From positions 1-64,000 of the forward strand of contig JAVBYJ010000003.1 in NCBI GenBank assembly GCA_030824075.1: a stretch of 64,000 nucleotides of DNA. The letters are read 5' to 3'. This document shows positions 23,624-33,103 of this stretch, piece after piece (the stretch's first letter is position 1; each line of letters begins with the position of its first letter). A program made the position numbers and the translations under genes. The notes beneath the pieces were generated by a model, which saw nothing but the letters and a program-made list of their open reading frames with translations, was not told where the DNA came from and made no database searches. Origin of the DNA: Geothrix sp. (GTDB lineage Bacteria; Acidobacteriota; Holophagae; Holophagales; Holophagaceae).

Positions 23624-26600
23624 GGGCCCCCTGGCTGGGCGATTGGAAGGCCCCCTGGGGCATGGATCGCGGTCGCCGCTGGGGCGATGTGTCCTGGGCG
23701 CTGGCCGCCATTTCTCAGGCCTGGCTGCTGGGTGGCAGGGAGGGGCGCTGGCCTCGGCTCGAACAGGAGGCGCAGCGTCCCCTGGGGCCCCGGGTACTGG
23801 CGGCACCCACGGTCTTTGAACCCCGCCCCGACCCGGCCTGGGTCGCCCGCCTGCGGCACGGCAGCGCCGGGGCGCCCGTCCGCCAGCGGGGAGCCAGGGA
23901 GGATGAACTGCTGGCCTGGGCCTGGGAGAGCCTCCTGGAAGGCGACGGAACACCCTGGATGGCGGCGGGCTCGGTCCTCCTGGACCTGCCCCAGCGCCTC
24001 CGATGGGTGGCGGTCCTCGGGGCCGTGGATGCGGACGGTGCGCTCCACCTGCCGCCCTTCCTGGGCCTGCTCCCAGCGGAATGGTGCACCCTGCCACCCG
24101 GTTGGTGGGAAACCCTCCTGAAAAACCAGGACGGGGAGGGGCGGCTGCTGCCTGAAGGACCGCTGGACCCCGGGCTCCCCTGGCCCGCCCTCCAGCGCCA
24201 TGCGGAACCCCTGATCCTCCCCTTCCTGCCAGAGGATTTGGCACCCTACCGCGCCTCCTCCTGGCTGCACGCCTCGTCGGGCGGTGGCTGGATGCTGGAT
24301 CCCAGGATCCGGGCCTGGGCCCGGGGCTCAGGTGCCTCGGACCGGGGCCTGGCGCCCCTGGTCCCCTCAAACCTGGGCGCGGGCAACTCCCCCGATTCGG
24401 CCCTCGCCGAGGTCCTGAACCTGCAGATGCCGACGACCCATCCTCCCGGTTGGGCGGCCTCCCTTGAAGCGGATCTCCAGGAAAAGTTGCATCGCCCTGT
24501 TCCCCCTCCTGCCTCTGACCACCCCACTTGGGACCGATTGCGAATGCGCTGGGGAGGCCAGGCCGCCGCGCCCGCGCCCGCCTATCCCGCCTGGGGGACA
24601 CCAGTCCACCCCTGTGCAGATCCCTTCCACTGGATGGCCCAGGGACAACACGCCATCCGGGCCTGCGATCCCGAAGTGGCCCTTCGGGCCTTCACTCTGG
24701 CCCACGCCCACTTCATGCGGCTGGACGCGCCCGGCTGGGCTGGGCGCGCGGCTTCGAATGCGGCGGTCGCCGCCCTCCAGTGGGCTGACCTGCCCGCCCA
24801 CGGCCGCTGGGCCAAGCTGCGCGGCCCCCTTCCCCAGCCTTGGCGGGACATGGAGGAAGCCCAGCTGGCCGAAGTGCACCTCGAGCCCGACGTAGCCATG
24901 GCCCGCATCCGGGCCATGGTGCAGGCGCATCCGGACTTCGGTGAAGGGTGGGCCCTCCTGGCCAGCCATGCCGCGGATCAGGAGCGGTGGGATCTGGTCC
25001 GGGAGGGCCTGGTCCAGATGCAGACGCACCCCTACGTACGCTTCTTCGAGGCCGTCCTGGGCCCCCTGACCGAGGCGGCGCCACCGGACTCTGATCCCGA
25101 CACCCGGATCAGCTGGGAGGCGCACCGGCTCTTCCGAGGCACCGGAGAACCCCAGGCCTTCTGGTCGGCCTGGCGGGCCTGTCCCACCCAAATCATGCGC
25201 CTCGAGCTGGGGCTGCAGGTGATGGAGCGGGTGCCTGATCAGCGCACGGCCGCCGGTCTGCTGGCGCTCCAGGCCATTGCCGACCGGGCGGTCACGCCCC
25301 GGCATCAACGGCGCCTGGCCGCGCTCTGGCCCCAACCCGAGGCGAACCCGAATCCGGCCCCCGCCCTGCTGTTCTCGGATTGGCTCGCCCAGCGCGCCAC
25401 GCCCACCTGGATCACCTGGGAAGAGGAGGGCCGACTCCATTCCATGGGGGCCGGAGGGGCGCCGCCCGAGGGTGCCCTCAGCCGCCTGGCGAAGGACGGA
25501 ACCCTGGCTCCGTTCAGCCATGGCGGCTGGGTCTGGCGCGGCCATCCCCTGATCTGGGAGGGTTGTCCGGTGGGGGCGGTGCTGCTCGGTCAGCCTGCGG
25601 AGGCCGTGCCTGCTCCGCCCCTGGAGCCGCTGCTCATCTCCCCTTGGCTCGCCCGGCTCCGGGCCCGTCGACCCGCCGAATCTGCGGTCGAAACCGGCCT
25701 GCTGCTCACCGATGGCAGCGAACCCATGGCCTCGGTCCTTCGCGAGCTCGACCGCGTGGCGGATTCCGATCTGCCCGTCCTCATCCTCGGCCCCACGGGC
25801 AGCGGGAAGGAACTGGCGGTGCGGGACCTGCACCAGCGTTCGGGCCGTTCCGGCCCCCTGGTGGCCGTGAACTGCTCCGCCTTTGCGGAAGGCCTGCTCG
25901 AATCCGAACTCTTCGGCCACATGAAGGGCGCCTTCACGGGCGCCGACCGGGATCGCCGGGGCGCCATCGAAACCGCCCGGGGCGGCACCCTGTTCCTCGA
26001 CGAGGTGGCGGACCTGTCGCCGCGCCTGCAATCCCTGCTCCTGCGGGTGCTACAGGAGCGGGAGATCCGCCGCGTGGGCTCGGATCACGCCGTGAAGGTG
26101 GATGTGCGCTTTGCGGCCGCCACCCACCGGGCCATGGAGGACCTCGTCGCCGCCGGTTCCTTTCGCCGGGATCTGCTGTTCCGGCTGCAGGGCGCGGTGC
26201 TCCAACTGCCTCCCCTTTCAGAACGCCGGCACGAATTCCCCTTTCTCCTCCCCCGCCTGATGCTCCGCGCCGCGCAATCCGCCAAACGACCCGTACCGGC
26301 CCTGGCCCCGGGCCTGCCCCAGGCTTTGTCCCGGTTGCCCTGGCCCGGCAATGTCCGGGAACTCCTCCATGCCCTTGAGCGCGCCCTCCTGCGTTGCGAG
26401 GACGGTCTCCTCAAACCCCGGCACTTCCCCGAACTGAATGCCCCGGTTCTCCAGGCCCGTACCTGGGATGACGCGACCCGCGCCTTTCAGCGGCGCCTCC
26501 TGCTCGACACCCTCCAGGCCTGCGAATTCCGGGTCGCCGACGCCGCCCAGACCCTCGGCCTCGCCCGCCCCGCTCTCTATGCCACGGCAAGGCGGCTGGG

Positions 26601-26646
26601 CGTGGATCTGGTGGCGGAACGGATCCTCAACCATCCAGACGCGTGA
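23617..26646 (+). CDS. large sigma-54-dependent activator with an uncharacterised N-terminal region
   Basis: A 1009-aa protein. The AAA+ core lies at about residues 690-930: Walker A GPTGSGKE (near 725), the sigma-54-contact loop GAFTGA (near 771), Walker B GGTLFLDEVADLS, and the arginine region FRRDLLFRLQ. A Fis-like HTH ends the protein (VADAAQTLGLARPALYATARRL). About 690 residues upstream have no receiver, PAS or GAF pattern that I recognise; parts look helical and TPR-like (HAIRACDPEVALRAFTLAHAHF). The ATG at 23617 overlaps aroA by 7 bp; an in-frame ATG lies 54 bp further upstream inside aroA. Confidence 0.8.
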   Translation: MLRAPWLGDWKAPWGMDRGRRWGDVSWALAAISQAWLLGGREGRWPRLEQEAQRPLGPRVLAAPTVFEPRPDPAWVARLRHGSAGAPVRQRGAREDELLAWAWESLLEGDGTPWMAAGSVLLDLPQRLRWVAVLGAVDADGALHLPPFLGLLPAEWCTLPPGWWETLLKNQDGEGRLLPEGPLDPGLPWPALQRHAEPLILPFLPEDLAPYRASSWLHASSGGGWMLDPRIRAWARGSGASDRGLAPLVPSNLGAGNSPDSALAEVLNLQMPTTHPPGWAASLEADLQEKLHRPVPPPASDHPTWDRLRMRWGGQAAAPAPAYPAWGTPVHPCADPFHWMAQGQHAIRACDPEVALRAFTLAHAHFMRLDAPGWAGRAASNAAVAALQWADLPAHGRWAKLRGPLPQPWRDMEEAQLAEVHLEPDVAMARIRAMVQAHPDFGEGWALLASHAADQERWDLVREGLVQMQTHPYVRFFEAVLGPLTEAAPPDSDPDTRISWEAHRLFRGTGEPQAFWSAWRACPTQIMRLELGLQVMERVPDQRTAAGLLALQAIADRAVTPRHQRRLAALWPQPEANPNPAPALLFSDWLAQRATPTWITWEEEGRLHSMGAGGAPPEGALSRLAKDGTLAPFSHGGWVWRGHPLIWEGCPVGAVLLGQPAEAVPAPPLEPLLISPWLARLRARRPAESAVETGLLLTDGSEPMASVLRELDRVADSDLPVLILGPTGSGKELAVRDLHQRSGRSGPLVAVNCSAFAEGLLESELFGHMKGAFTGADRDRRGAIETARGGTLFLDEVADLSPRLQSLLLRVLQEREIRRVGSDHAVKVDVRFAAATHRAMEDLVAAGSFRRDLLFRLQGAVLQLPPLSERRHEFPFLLPRLMLRAAQSAKRPVPALAPGLPQALSRLPWPGNVRELLHALERALLRCEDGLLKPRHFPELNAPVLQARTWDDATRAFQRRLLLDTLQACEFRVADAAQTLGLARPALYATARRLGVDLVAERILNHPDA

Positions 26647-26660
26647 GCCTGCCGCGCCTC

Positions 26661-28457
26661 TTACATTTTTCGACCGAAGCTCCGCTCCAGGTCATCGAGG
26701 GTCAGTTTCTTGATGATTGGGCGCCCATGGGGGCAGGTGTTGGGCACCTGGCAGGCAAGCAGATCCTGGATGAGCCCCAGGGCCAGGTCCGGGGGCAGGG
26801 CGTGGTGCTTCTTGATGGCAGCGCGGCAGGCCAGTTCGGCATTGAGGTCGCGGCGGAAGGCGTCCAGATCCAGGCGGCCTTCGCGCTCCAGGCGCTCCAC
26901 CAGGTCCGCCAGCAGGGCCTGGGGGTCGCGATCCACCAGGAAGTCGGGGAGCCCCCGCACCACCAGGGCGTCATCTCCAAAGGGTTCGGCTTCCACCCCG
27001 GCAGCCCCCAGCTCGGGCAGGAAGGGGGTCAGGCGCGCCAGGGCCTCGGGACCCAGCTGCACCACCTGGGGGGGCATCAGGGGCTGGATGGCCGGGGTGT
27101 GGCGGCGCAGGAAGAGTCGCTCGAAGAGCACCCGTTCGTGGGCCACGTGCTGATCCACGATCCAGAGTTCAGGACCCGCCCTGCCAGTGACCTCCGCCAG
27201 CAGGTAGGTTTGTTCGAAGGCCCCGAGGTAGCGGACCTCGGCGGGGGGGCTCACGTTCTCCGCTACCCGTGAAGGCGCGGGTTCATAGGCGTAGACCGCC
27301 TCCGGCGGCTGGGTGGCGAAGGCTTCATCGAGGGCCCGGTACCCGCCCAGGGCCCCACCGGAATGATCCGACCAGAGCCGCGGATGCTGAGGCGCCGCAC
27401 GACGGGAGGGATCGAGATCGAACTCCGCCTCCGTGGGCTTGGGGGGCAATTCCAGGACCGAAGCCACCCCCCCCCGCAGCTTGGCCCAGGCCTCTTCCGC
27501 GCCACCGCGCACCCAGGCGAAGATGCGCTGGGGTTCGCGAAAGCGCACCTCCGCCTTGGTGGGGTGCACGTTCACATCCACGGCCTCAGGAGGCAGCTCC
27601 AGGAAGATCACCGCGGCCGGGTACGAACCCTTGGCGAAGGTGCCGGACCAGGCCTCGGACAGCGCCGCCAGCAGCAGGCGGTCCCGCACGGCCCGGCCGT
27701 TCACGAAGAGGTAGAGGCGGTTGCGGTCGCGGAAGCTGAGATCCGGTGGCGAGACGAAGCCCCGAAGGCACCAGGGCAACGCGCCATTCACGAAAGGCAC
27801 CAGCCGGGCCAGCTTCTCGCCCAGGAGCGGCGCCAGCCGTTGACCCGCATCCGCCACCGGTGGCAGCACCAGGGGCGCGCCGCGATCGGGGCGGATGGTC
27901 CAGTGGACATCCGGCGAGGCCAGGGCCAGCCGCGCCACGACGCCCCACAGCTGAGCGTGCTCGGTATCCGTGGATTTCAGGAAACGGCGCCGCGCCGGCA
28001 GCTGCGCAAAGAGATCCCGCACGGCCACCGTGGTGCCGCGGCTGCGCGCCATCGGCGCCACGTCCTTGATGATGCCGAATTCACAGCGCAGGCGATGACC
28101 CGCGCCTTCTGTCTCGGCGCTGGTGAGGTCGAATCGGCTCACGCTGGCGATGCTCGGTAGGGCCTCCCCGCGGAAACCGAAGGTCCCCAGATGGCCCAGG
28201 TCCTCCGCCGTCCGCACCTTGCTGGTGGCGTGGCGCTCCAGTGCCAGATACAGCTCGTCCCGGGCCATCCCCGAGCCATCATCTGCCACCTCCAACAGGC
28301 GCTTGCCGCCCTCCTCCCAGGTCACCTCGACCCGGCGGGCCCCGGCATCCAGGGCATTCTCCACCAGCTCCTTGAGCACCGACGAGGGCCGCTCCACCAC
28401 CTCTCCCGCGGCGATCTGATTGGCCACCTGGTCACTGAGGATCCGAATGCGGGACAT
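26661..28457 (-). CDS. mutL: DNA mismatch repair protein MutL (endonuclease type)
   Basis: A 598-aa protein. The N-terminal GHKL ATPase is clear: LSDQVANQIAAGEVVERPSS, ELVENALDAGA, DDGSGM, and GTFGFRGEALPSIASVS. The C-terminal domain carries the endonuclease metal-site motif as DQHVAHERVLFE (Ala of DQHA replaced by Val), then ACRAAIK and CPHGRP, so it should nick DNA itself without MutH. The ATG at 28457 begins MSRIRILSD, the family start; the longer ORF extends into unrelated antisense sequence. Confidence 0.93.
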   Translation of the reverse strand: MSRIRILSDQVANQIAAGEVVERPSSVLKELVENALDAGARRVEVTWEEGGKRLLEVADDGSGMARDELYLALERHATSKVRTAEDLGHLGTFGFRGEALPSIASVSRFDLTSAETEGAGHRLRCEFGIIKDVAPMARSRGTTVAVRDLFAQLPARRRFLKSTDTEHAQLWGVVARLALASPDVHWTIRPDRGAPLVLPPVADAGQRLAPLLGEKLARLVPFVNGALPWCLRGFVSPPDLSFRDRNRLYLFVNGRAVRDRLLLAALSEAWSGTFAKGSYPAAVIFLELPPEAVDVNVHPTKAEVRFREPQRIFAWVRGGAEEAWAKLRGGVASVLELPPKPTEAEFDLDPSRRAAPQHPRLWSDHSGGALGGYRALDEAFATQPPEAVYAYEPAPSRVAENVSPPAEVRYLGAFEQTYLLAEVTGRAGPELWIVDQHVAHERVLFERLFLRRHTPAIQPLMPPQVVQLGPEALARLTPFLPELGAAGVEAEPFGDDALVVRGLPDFLVDRDPQALLADLVERLEREGRLDLDAFRRDLNAELACRAAIKKHHALPPDLALGLIQDLLACQVPNTCPHGRPIIKKLTLDDLERSFGRKM

Positions 28458-28538
28458 GGGTAAGAACCTACCAGCTGTCGGCCGCCCCCCGCGAGGGAAC
28501 CCGCAGAGTCCTGGTCGCGGACCGGGCACACTGGGGGC

Positions 28539-31076
28539 ATGAATCTCCGATCTTTTTCCTCCTGTCTTGCGCTCCTGCCCGCCCTGCTCCAGGCCGCGCC
28601 TCGCACCCAAGCGCCCGACGCCGCCTGGATTACCTTCACCACACCCCACTACCGCATCCACTGTCCCGCGGCTTTCGAGGGTTTCGGGAGGGAGGTGGCC
28701 GGGCGCGTCGAGGGCGTCCACGCCCAGTACCTGGCGCTCATCGGGTTCACCTACGACAAGCCCATCGACATCCTGATCCTGGATCCGGTGATGGAGGCCA
28801 ACGGCATGGCCTTCCCGCTGTTCCAGCGCCCCCACGTGGTGCTCTGGAAGACCGAGCCGGAACCCGATTCCGTCATCGGCCACCACCATGGCTGGGCCGA
28901 GCTGCTCGTCACCCATGAGCTGGGACACATGCACCACCTGCTCCGCCCGGCCCGGAAACCCAACCTGTGGCAGCGCTGGACCGCGGTCCTCGGCCCCGTC
29001 ACGGAGAAGTCGCCACGCTGGGTCATCGAAGGCTACGCCACCCTCATCGAGGGCAAACTCACCGGCAGCGGCCGCCCCCACAGCGCCATCCGCGCCTCGG
29101 TGCTGCGCCAGTGGGCCCTGGAGGGCAAGCTGCCGAGCTACGAGGCCCTGAGCGGCATGGGCGGGTTCCTGGGCGGCAGCATGGCCTACCTGGGTGGCAG
29201 CGCCTACCTGGCGTGGCTGGAGGCCCAATCCGGCGATGCCAAGATCCTGCAGGCCCTGTGGACCCGCCTGGCGGGAAAGCGTGACTTCGAGGCCGCCTTC
29301 CTCGCCACCTTCGGGTTCGGGCCCAAGGACGGCTACCAGCGTTTCTGCGCCGAGCTCACGCATACGGCGCTGGAGCTGGAGCGCCGCGCCAAGGCCGAAG
29401 GCCTCCGCGAAGGCGAGATCTTCACCCAGTTGAAGGGATGGGCCACGGACCTGGCCCTGAGCCCGGACGGTTCAAAGCTCCTGGCCCGGGTGCTGGATCC
29501 GAAGAAACCCGGTCTCTACGTGTGGGACCTGAAGGCCACCACCCCGAAGCCCGCCAAAAGGGATCCCGATGAGCCCGCGGATCACGCTGCGCTCGCGCCC
29601 GTCCAGCCCCCCACCCGCCGCCTGGGCCGCATCCACGGGGCGCTCCCCTGGAAGCCGGTGTGGATGGCTGCCGATGCCGTGGGATTCCACCTTCGCCTGC
29701 CCGACGCGGAGGGGGTGCTGAAGCCGCATTCCCGGCAATGGACCTTTGGACAGGGCCTGCGATCGGTTTCGCTGCCTGTGAAGCCCGTAGCCACCGAGGG
29801 GCTCACCTGGAAGGAGGTGGACGGCGTCTGGAACCTGGTGGACCGGGAAGGCCGGCCCCTCACACGCACCCTGGCCGCGGCCTGGAACCCCGTCGCCACA
29901 CCGGACGGCCAGTGGATCTACTACACCCAGCTCAGCGCCTCGGGCCTTCAGATCCGGAAGCTTGACGCCACCCAGCCGCCCCTGGAAGCGAAACCCCTGC
30001 CACAGGATCCCGCCGCCCTGGTGAAGGACCAGGTGTTTCCCAGGGCCGATGAACCCAGCCCCCTTCCGGCGCCGGTACCCGTCGAACCCCACCCCTACCG
30101 AGTGGGCGAAAGCCAGGATGTCTTCTCGCTGGTCGGCTACAGCGCCACCCCCTCGGGCCTCAGCGCTCAAATCGGCGGAGGTGGCAACGACCTCCTTCAT
30201 CGCCTGAACTGGCAGGTGCTGGCGGGGCTGGGCGACGGGGCGGGTCCCCGCGGCGGCATGGTTGGCGCGGCCTGGCGAGGGTGGCGTTGGGCCCCCTCCC
30301 TCCAGGCCTTCTCGTCCCTGGAGCGCCCGTCCAGCCAGCGCTTCGCGCCGGTGTTGGGTTTTGACCGGGAACGCCGAGGCCTCGAACTGGCCTTCGAGCT
30401 GGAGGACCTGGGTCGGCCCCGATCCCGCTTCCGGCCGATGGCCGCCTTTGAACGGGTCACACTCACAGACGGGGCCACCGTCAGCCGCTCCCTCCTGGGC
30501 GCCGAGGCCGGCCTCGGCAGCTTCTGGAGCCACGACAACCAGGGCCTCCGCGCCGCCCTGGCGGCCAGGGAGCAGCAGGGGCGCACGGACGGGGAGACCT
30601 GGAACCTGACCCGGGTGGCCCTCACCCTCGGCTGGATCAATCCCTGGGCGCCGCTCACCGTGCGTGCAGAAACGGGTCGGATGGGGGGTGATCCCACGGG
30701 GCTGGACCGCTTCCACCTCGGCGGCGTGGCGACGTCCCTTCTGCCGACCTCCTTCGATGGCAACCGGGTGGTGCAGGCGGCGCTTCCCGCCTACACCGCC
30801 ACGGGCAATCGCCTCCAGCGGATCCGGGGGGACCTGGGTTTCGGCCTCCTCCAGGCCTATGTGGAGCACACGGCCGTCTGGCAGGACACCGCACCCAGGC
30901 CTGCGGCCCACCGGGTCGTGGGCCTCGAACTGGACAGCCGAAACCTCGGCCTGCCCCTGGATGCGCTGCGCCGCCTGGTGGGGAACCTCTCCTTCACCCT
31001 GGGCCTGCATCGGCCCCTGGATGGGATCATGAAGGACCGCACGGTGGGGACCTTCAGCGTGATCGTGCGACCCTAG
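28539..31076 (+). CDS. exported HExxH peptidase-like protein with a probable beta-barrel tail
   Basis: An 845-aa protein with a signal peptide (LALLPALLQAAP). Residues about 30-290 resemble the peptidase MA/gluzincin family: ITFTTPHYRIHCP, then the zinc motif THELGHMHHL, then VIEGYATLIEG supplying the downstream Glu. A TolB-like stretch follows (ATDLALSPDGSKLLARVLD; WNPVATPDGQWIYYTQLSA). The last 300 residues alternate as in outer-membrane strands and end in a short strand (VGTFSVIVRP). It is divergent from mutL. The substrate is unknown; the barrel assignment is inferred from pattern. Confidence 0.72.
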   Translation: MNLRSFSSCLALLPALLQAAPRTQAPDAAWITFTTPHYRIHCPAAFEGFGREVAGRVEGVHAQYLALIGFTYDKPIDILILDPVMEANGMAFPLFQRPHVVLWKTEPEPDSVIGHHHGWAELLVTHELGHMHHLLRPARKPNLWQRWTAVLGPVTEKSPRWVIEGYATLIEGKLTGSGRPHSAIRASVLRQWALEGKLPSYEALSGMGGFLGGSMAYLGGSAYLAWLEAQSGDAKILQALWTRLAGKRDFEAAFLATFGFGPKDGYQRFCAELTHTALELERRAKAEGLREGEIFTQLKGWATDLALSPDGSKLLARVLDPKKPGLYVWDLKATTPKPAKRDPDEPADHAALAPVQPPTRRLGRIHGALPWKPVWMAADAVGFHLRLPDAEGVLKPHSRQWTFGQGLRSVSLPVKPVATEGLTWKEVDGVWNLVDREGRPLTRTLAAAWNPVATPDGQWIYYTQLSASGLQIRKLDATQPPLEAKPLPQDPAALVKDQVFPRADEPSPLPAPVPVEPHPYRVGESQDVFSLVGYSATPSGLSAQIGGGGNDLLHRLNWQVLAGLGDGAGPRGGMVGAAWRGWRWAPSLQAFSSLERPSSQRFAPVLGFDRERRGLELAFELEDLGRPRSRFRPMAAFERVTLTDGATVSRSLLGAEAGLGSFWSHDNQGLRAALAAREQQGRTDGETWNLTRVALTLGWINPWAPLTVRAETGRMGGDPTGLDRFHLGGVATSLLPTSFDGNRVVQAALPAYTATGNRLQRIRGDLGFGLLQAYVEHTAVWQDTAPRPAAHRVVGLELDSRNLGLPLDALRRLVGNLSFTLGLHRPLDGIMKDRTVGTFSVIVRP

Positions 31077-31133
31077 GCTTTCTTTTCAAAGTGGGGTTCT
31101 GAAAATAGACCCGATTTCCCAACCAGGACCCGA

Positions 31134-32324
31134 ATGCCCTTCCTGATCGCCCTCATCCTCATCGTGCTCGTCCAGTGGTTCCATATGCGGCTGCTGCGGC
31201 TGGAGCTTCCGGAGCGCCTCCACCGCTGGCTGCCCTGGATCCTCGGATTGCTGCACCTGCCCCTGATCCTGTTTGCGGGAATGCGCGTCGCCGGGATCGG
31301 TGGACAGGGCACCCTGCCCCTGTTGCGGTCGCTGGCCCGTGCCGGGTTCTACTTCCAGGCCTTCACGGTGCTCCACTTGATCATCGCCATGCTGGCGGAA
31401 GGGGCCTGGCGGGTCTTCCGCCGAGTCGTGCCTTTCGCCGGGGGTGAGGAAGCCGAGGCCCCGGTGGATCCGAGCCGCCGCGCCTTCCTCCGGACGGCCG
31501 CGCTGGCCAGCACGGGGGCCGCCGTCGTCCTGGGCGTAGGCGGGGCACGGCAGGCCTACGGGGACCCAGAGATTCCCCGCCTGGCGCTCACCTTCCCCGA
31601 CCTTCCCCCTGGCCTGGATGGCCTCTGCATCGCCCACCTGAGCGACCTCCATGCCGGCCCCCTCGTGGGCCTCGACACCCTGCGCCGCTGGCGTGATCTC
31701 ACGGAACGCGAGCGACCGGAACTGGTGCTGTTCACGGGCGATCTGGTGGATAGTCGGCCGGAGGAATTGGACACCCTTCTCGAAGCCTTTCGGGGCTTCC
31801 AACCGCCGCTCGGCTCTTTCGCCGTCCTGGGCAACCATGACTATTTTGATGATCCCCGTCCCATCTGGCGCGATCTGGAAGAGGCCGGGATCCGCTGTCT
31901 GGAGAACACCTCGGCCCTGATCCAGCGGGGCGGCGCCACGCTGGCCGTGATGGGGCTGCAGGATCCCATGGCCCGGAACGGCCGGTTCCGCCGCATGGTC
32001 TTTGGCCCCGGCCCCCGGCCGGCCGAGGCCTCCCGGGACCTGCCCGCCGACGTCTTCCGCATCTGCATGAACCATCGCCCCAGCGAATGGGAACAGGCCC
32101 TGGCCGCCGGGGCGCGGCTCACGCTTTCTGGCCACACCCACGGCGGCCAGATCAATCCCATCCCGGGGTTCAGCAGCGCGCGCCTGATCGGTCCCCGCAC
32201 GGCCGGACTCTACCGTGAAGGCAGTGACCTGCTCTACGTCAGCCGAGGACTTGGCGTCGTGGGCCTGCCCATCCGTGTGGGGGCTCCGCCCGAGATCGCC
32301 ATTCTCACCCTGAAGCGCGGCTAG
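31134..32324 (+). CDS. membrane-anchored metallophosphoesterase, YkuE-like
   Basis: A 396-aa protein. Three or so N-terminal helices precede a Tat-like SRRAFLRTA segment near residue 120. The calcineurin-type catalytic motifs follow: IAHLSDLHAGP, LVLFTGDLVDS, LGNHDYFDD, and SGHTHGGQINP. These make a di-metal phosphoesterase domain facing the membrane surface, as in YkuE-like proteins that act on lipid-linked phosphates. Its TAG stop shares a CTAG palindrome with the stop of the convergent bufC-like gene. Confidence 0.87.
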   Translation: MPFLIALILIVLVQWFHMRLLRLELPERLHRWLPWILGLLHLPLILFAGMRVAGIGGQGTLPLLRSLARAGFYFQAFTVLHLIIAMLAEGAWRVFRRVVPFAGGEEAEAPVDPSRRAFLRTAALASTGAAVVLGVGGARQAYGDPEIPRLALTFPDLPPGLDGLCIAHLSDLHAGPLVGLDTLRRWRDLTERERPELVLFTGDLVDSRPEELDTLLEAFRGFQPPLGSFAVLGNHDYFDDPRPIWRDLEEAGIRCLENTSALIQRGGATLAVMGLQDPMARNGRFRRMVFGPGPRPAEASRDLPADVFRICMNHRPSEWEQALAAGARLTLSGHTHGGQINPIPGFSSARLIGPRTAGLYREGSDLLYVSRGLGVVGLPIRVGAPPEIAILTLKRG

Positions 32325-33103
32325 CTGGAGGTTTGAAACCCCGCGATGGCACCCTTGCGGTAGAAGTCCCTCAACAGGGTAAAGATGGGGCCCAGATCAG
32401 GCAGGTTCAGGGACGAGGCCACTTCACCCAAGGGCCCGGTTTGGGCCCTCACCAGAAGGGCAGCTGTCGCGGGGGTCAGCTCCATCAGCCGGGCCTCCCC
32501 CCCCTCGGTCCGAAAGGCCATGAGATGCGTGGGGCGCGCTTCGGGAAACGGCGCCGCTTCGGTCACGCGATGGACGGCATGGCTGTAGGACACGATCTGG
32601 GTGGCCGCATCCAGAACAAGGAGATCTTCCGGCCCGGGATCGGCATGGAGGCCCATGGGGGGATCGGAATCGGGGAACCGGGCAACCACCACTTCAAGCA
32701 TTTCGGCATGGGCCAGTTCGAGCAGGAAGGGCCACCGATCCTGACCCCACCCTGAGGCCGCCAGCCAACCAAGGAAAGCAGGGGCGATGTCGCGGTAATG
32801 GCCGCTCTTCACCACCCGAGCCTCCAGGAAGGCCTGGATGCAGGCATTCCAGGTGTCCGCCTCCACAAGCAGCGCCTTCAAGACCGGGAACATGGTCTCC
32901 AGCGGCTCGACCAGACTCATCCGGGCCAGTTCGCGGTAGGTCATCATCCCCGCGCCCTGCTCCCGGAAGGAGCACTGATCCGCCCAGGAAAGCCCCTGGC
33001 GTCGCGCCACACGACCCGGATCCGCTTCGAGGGCCGCTTCGTCCTCATCCAACACCAGGGAGGCCATGGCACGCTGCAGGCGGAGGGTCCGCGAGTCAGG
33101 CAT
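32321..33103 (-). CDS. DUF2063 partner protein of an MNIO enzyme (BufC/HvfC-like)
   Basis: A 260-aa protein with the DUF2063 N-terminal domain (LQRAMASLVLDED, YRELARMSLVEPLETMFPVLKALL) and a C-terminal domain of about 120 residues. In MNIO systems this protein supports the DUF692 enzyme, probably by delivering the precursor peptide; the older label 'putative DNA-binding' is not supported by function. Its start overlaps the MNIO gene end by 8 bp, so the two are coupled. It is the last gene of the bufferin-like cluster. Confidence 0.85.
   Translation of the reverse strand: MPDSRTLRLQRAMASLVLDEDEAALEADPGRVARRQGLSWADQCSFREQGAGMMTYRELARMSLVEPLETMFPVLKALLVEADTWNACIQAFLEARVVKSGHYRDIAPAFLGWLAASGWGQDRWPFLLELAHAEMLEVVVARFPDSDPPMGLHADPGPEDLLVLDAATQIVSYSHAVHRVTEAAPFPEARPTHLMAFRTEGGEARLMELTPATAALLVRAQTGPLGEVASSLNLPDLGPIFTLLRDFYRKGAIAGFQTSS

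Noticed and set aside
22361..24601. 746-aa minus-strand ORF over aroA and the activator
   Set aside because: Low-complexity Pro/Arg/Gly-rich shadow of two well-supported plus-strand genes.
28458..29363. N-terminal extension of MutL
   Set aside because: The extra 300 residues are antisense to the HExxH gene, and MSRIRILSD is the family start.
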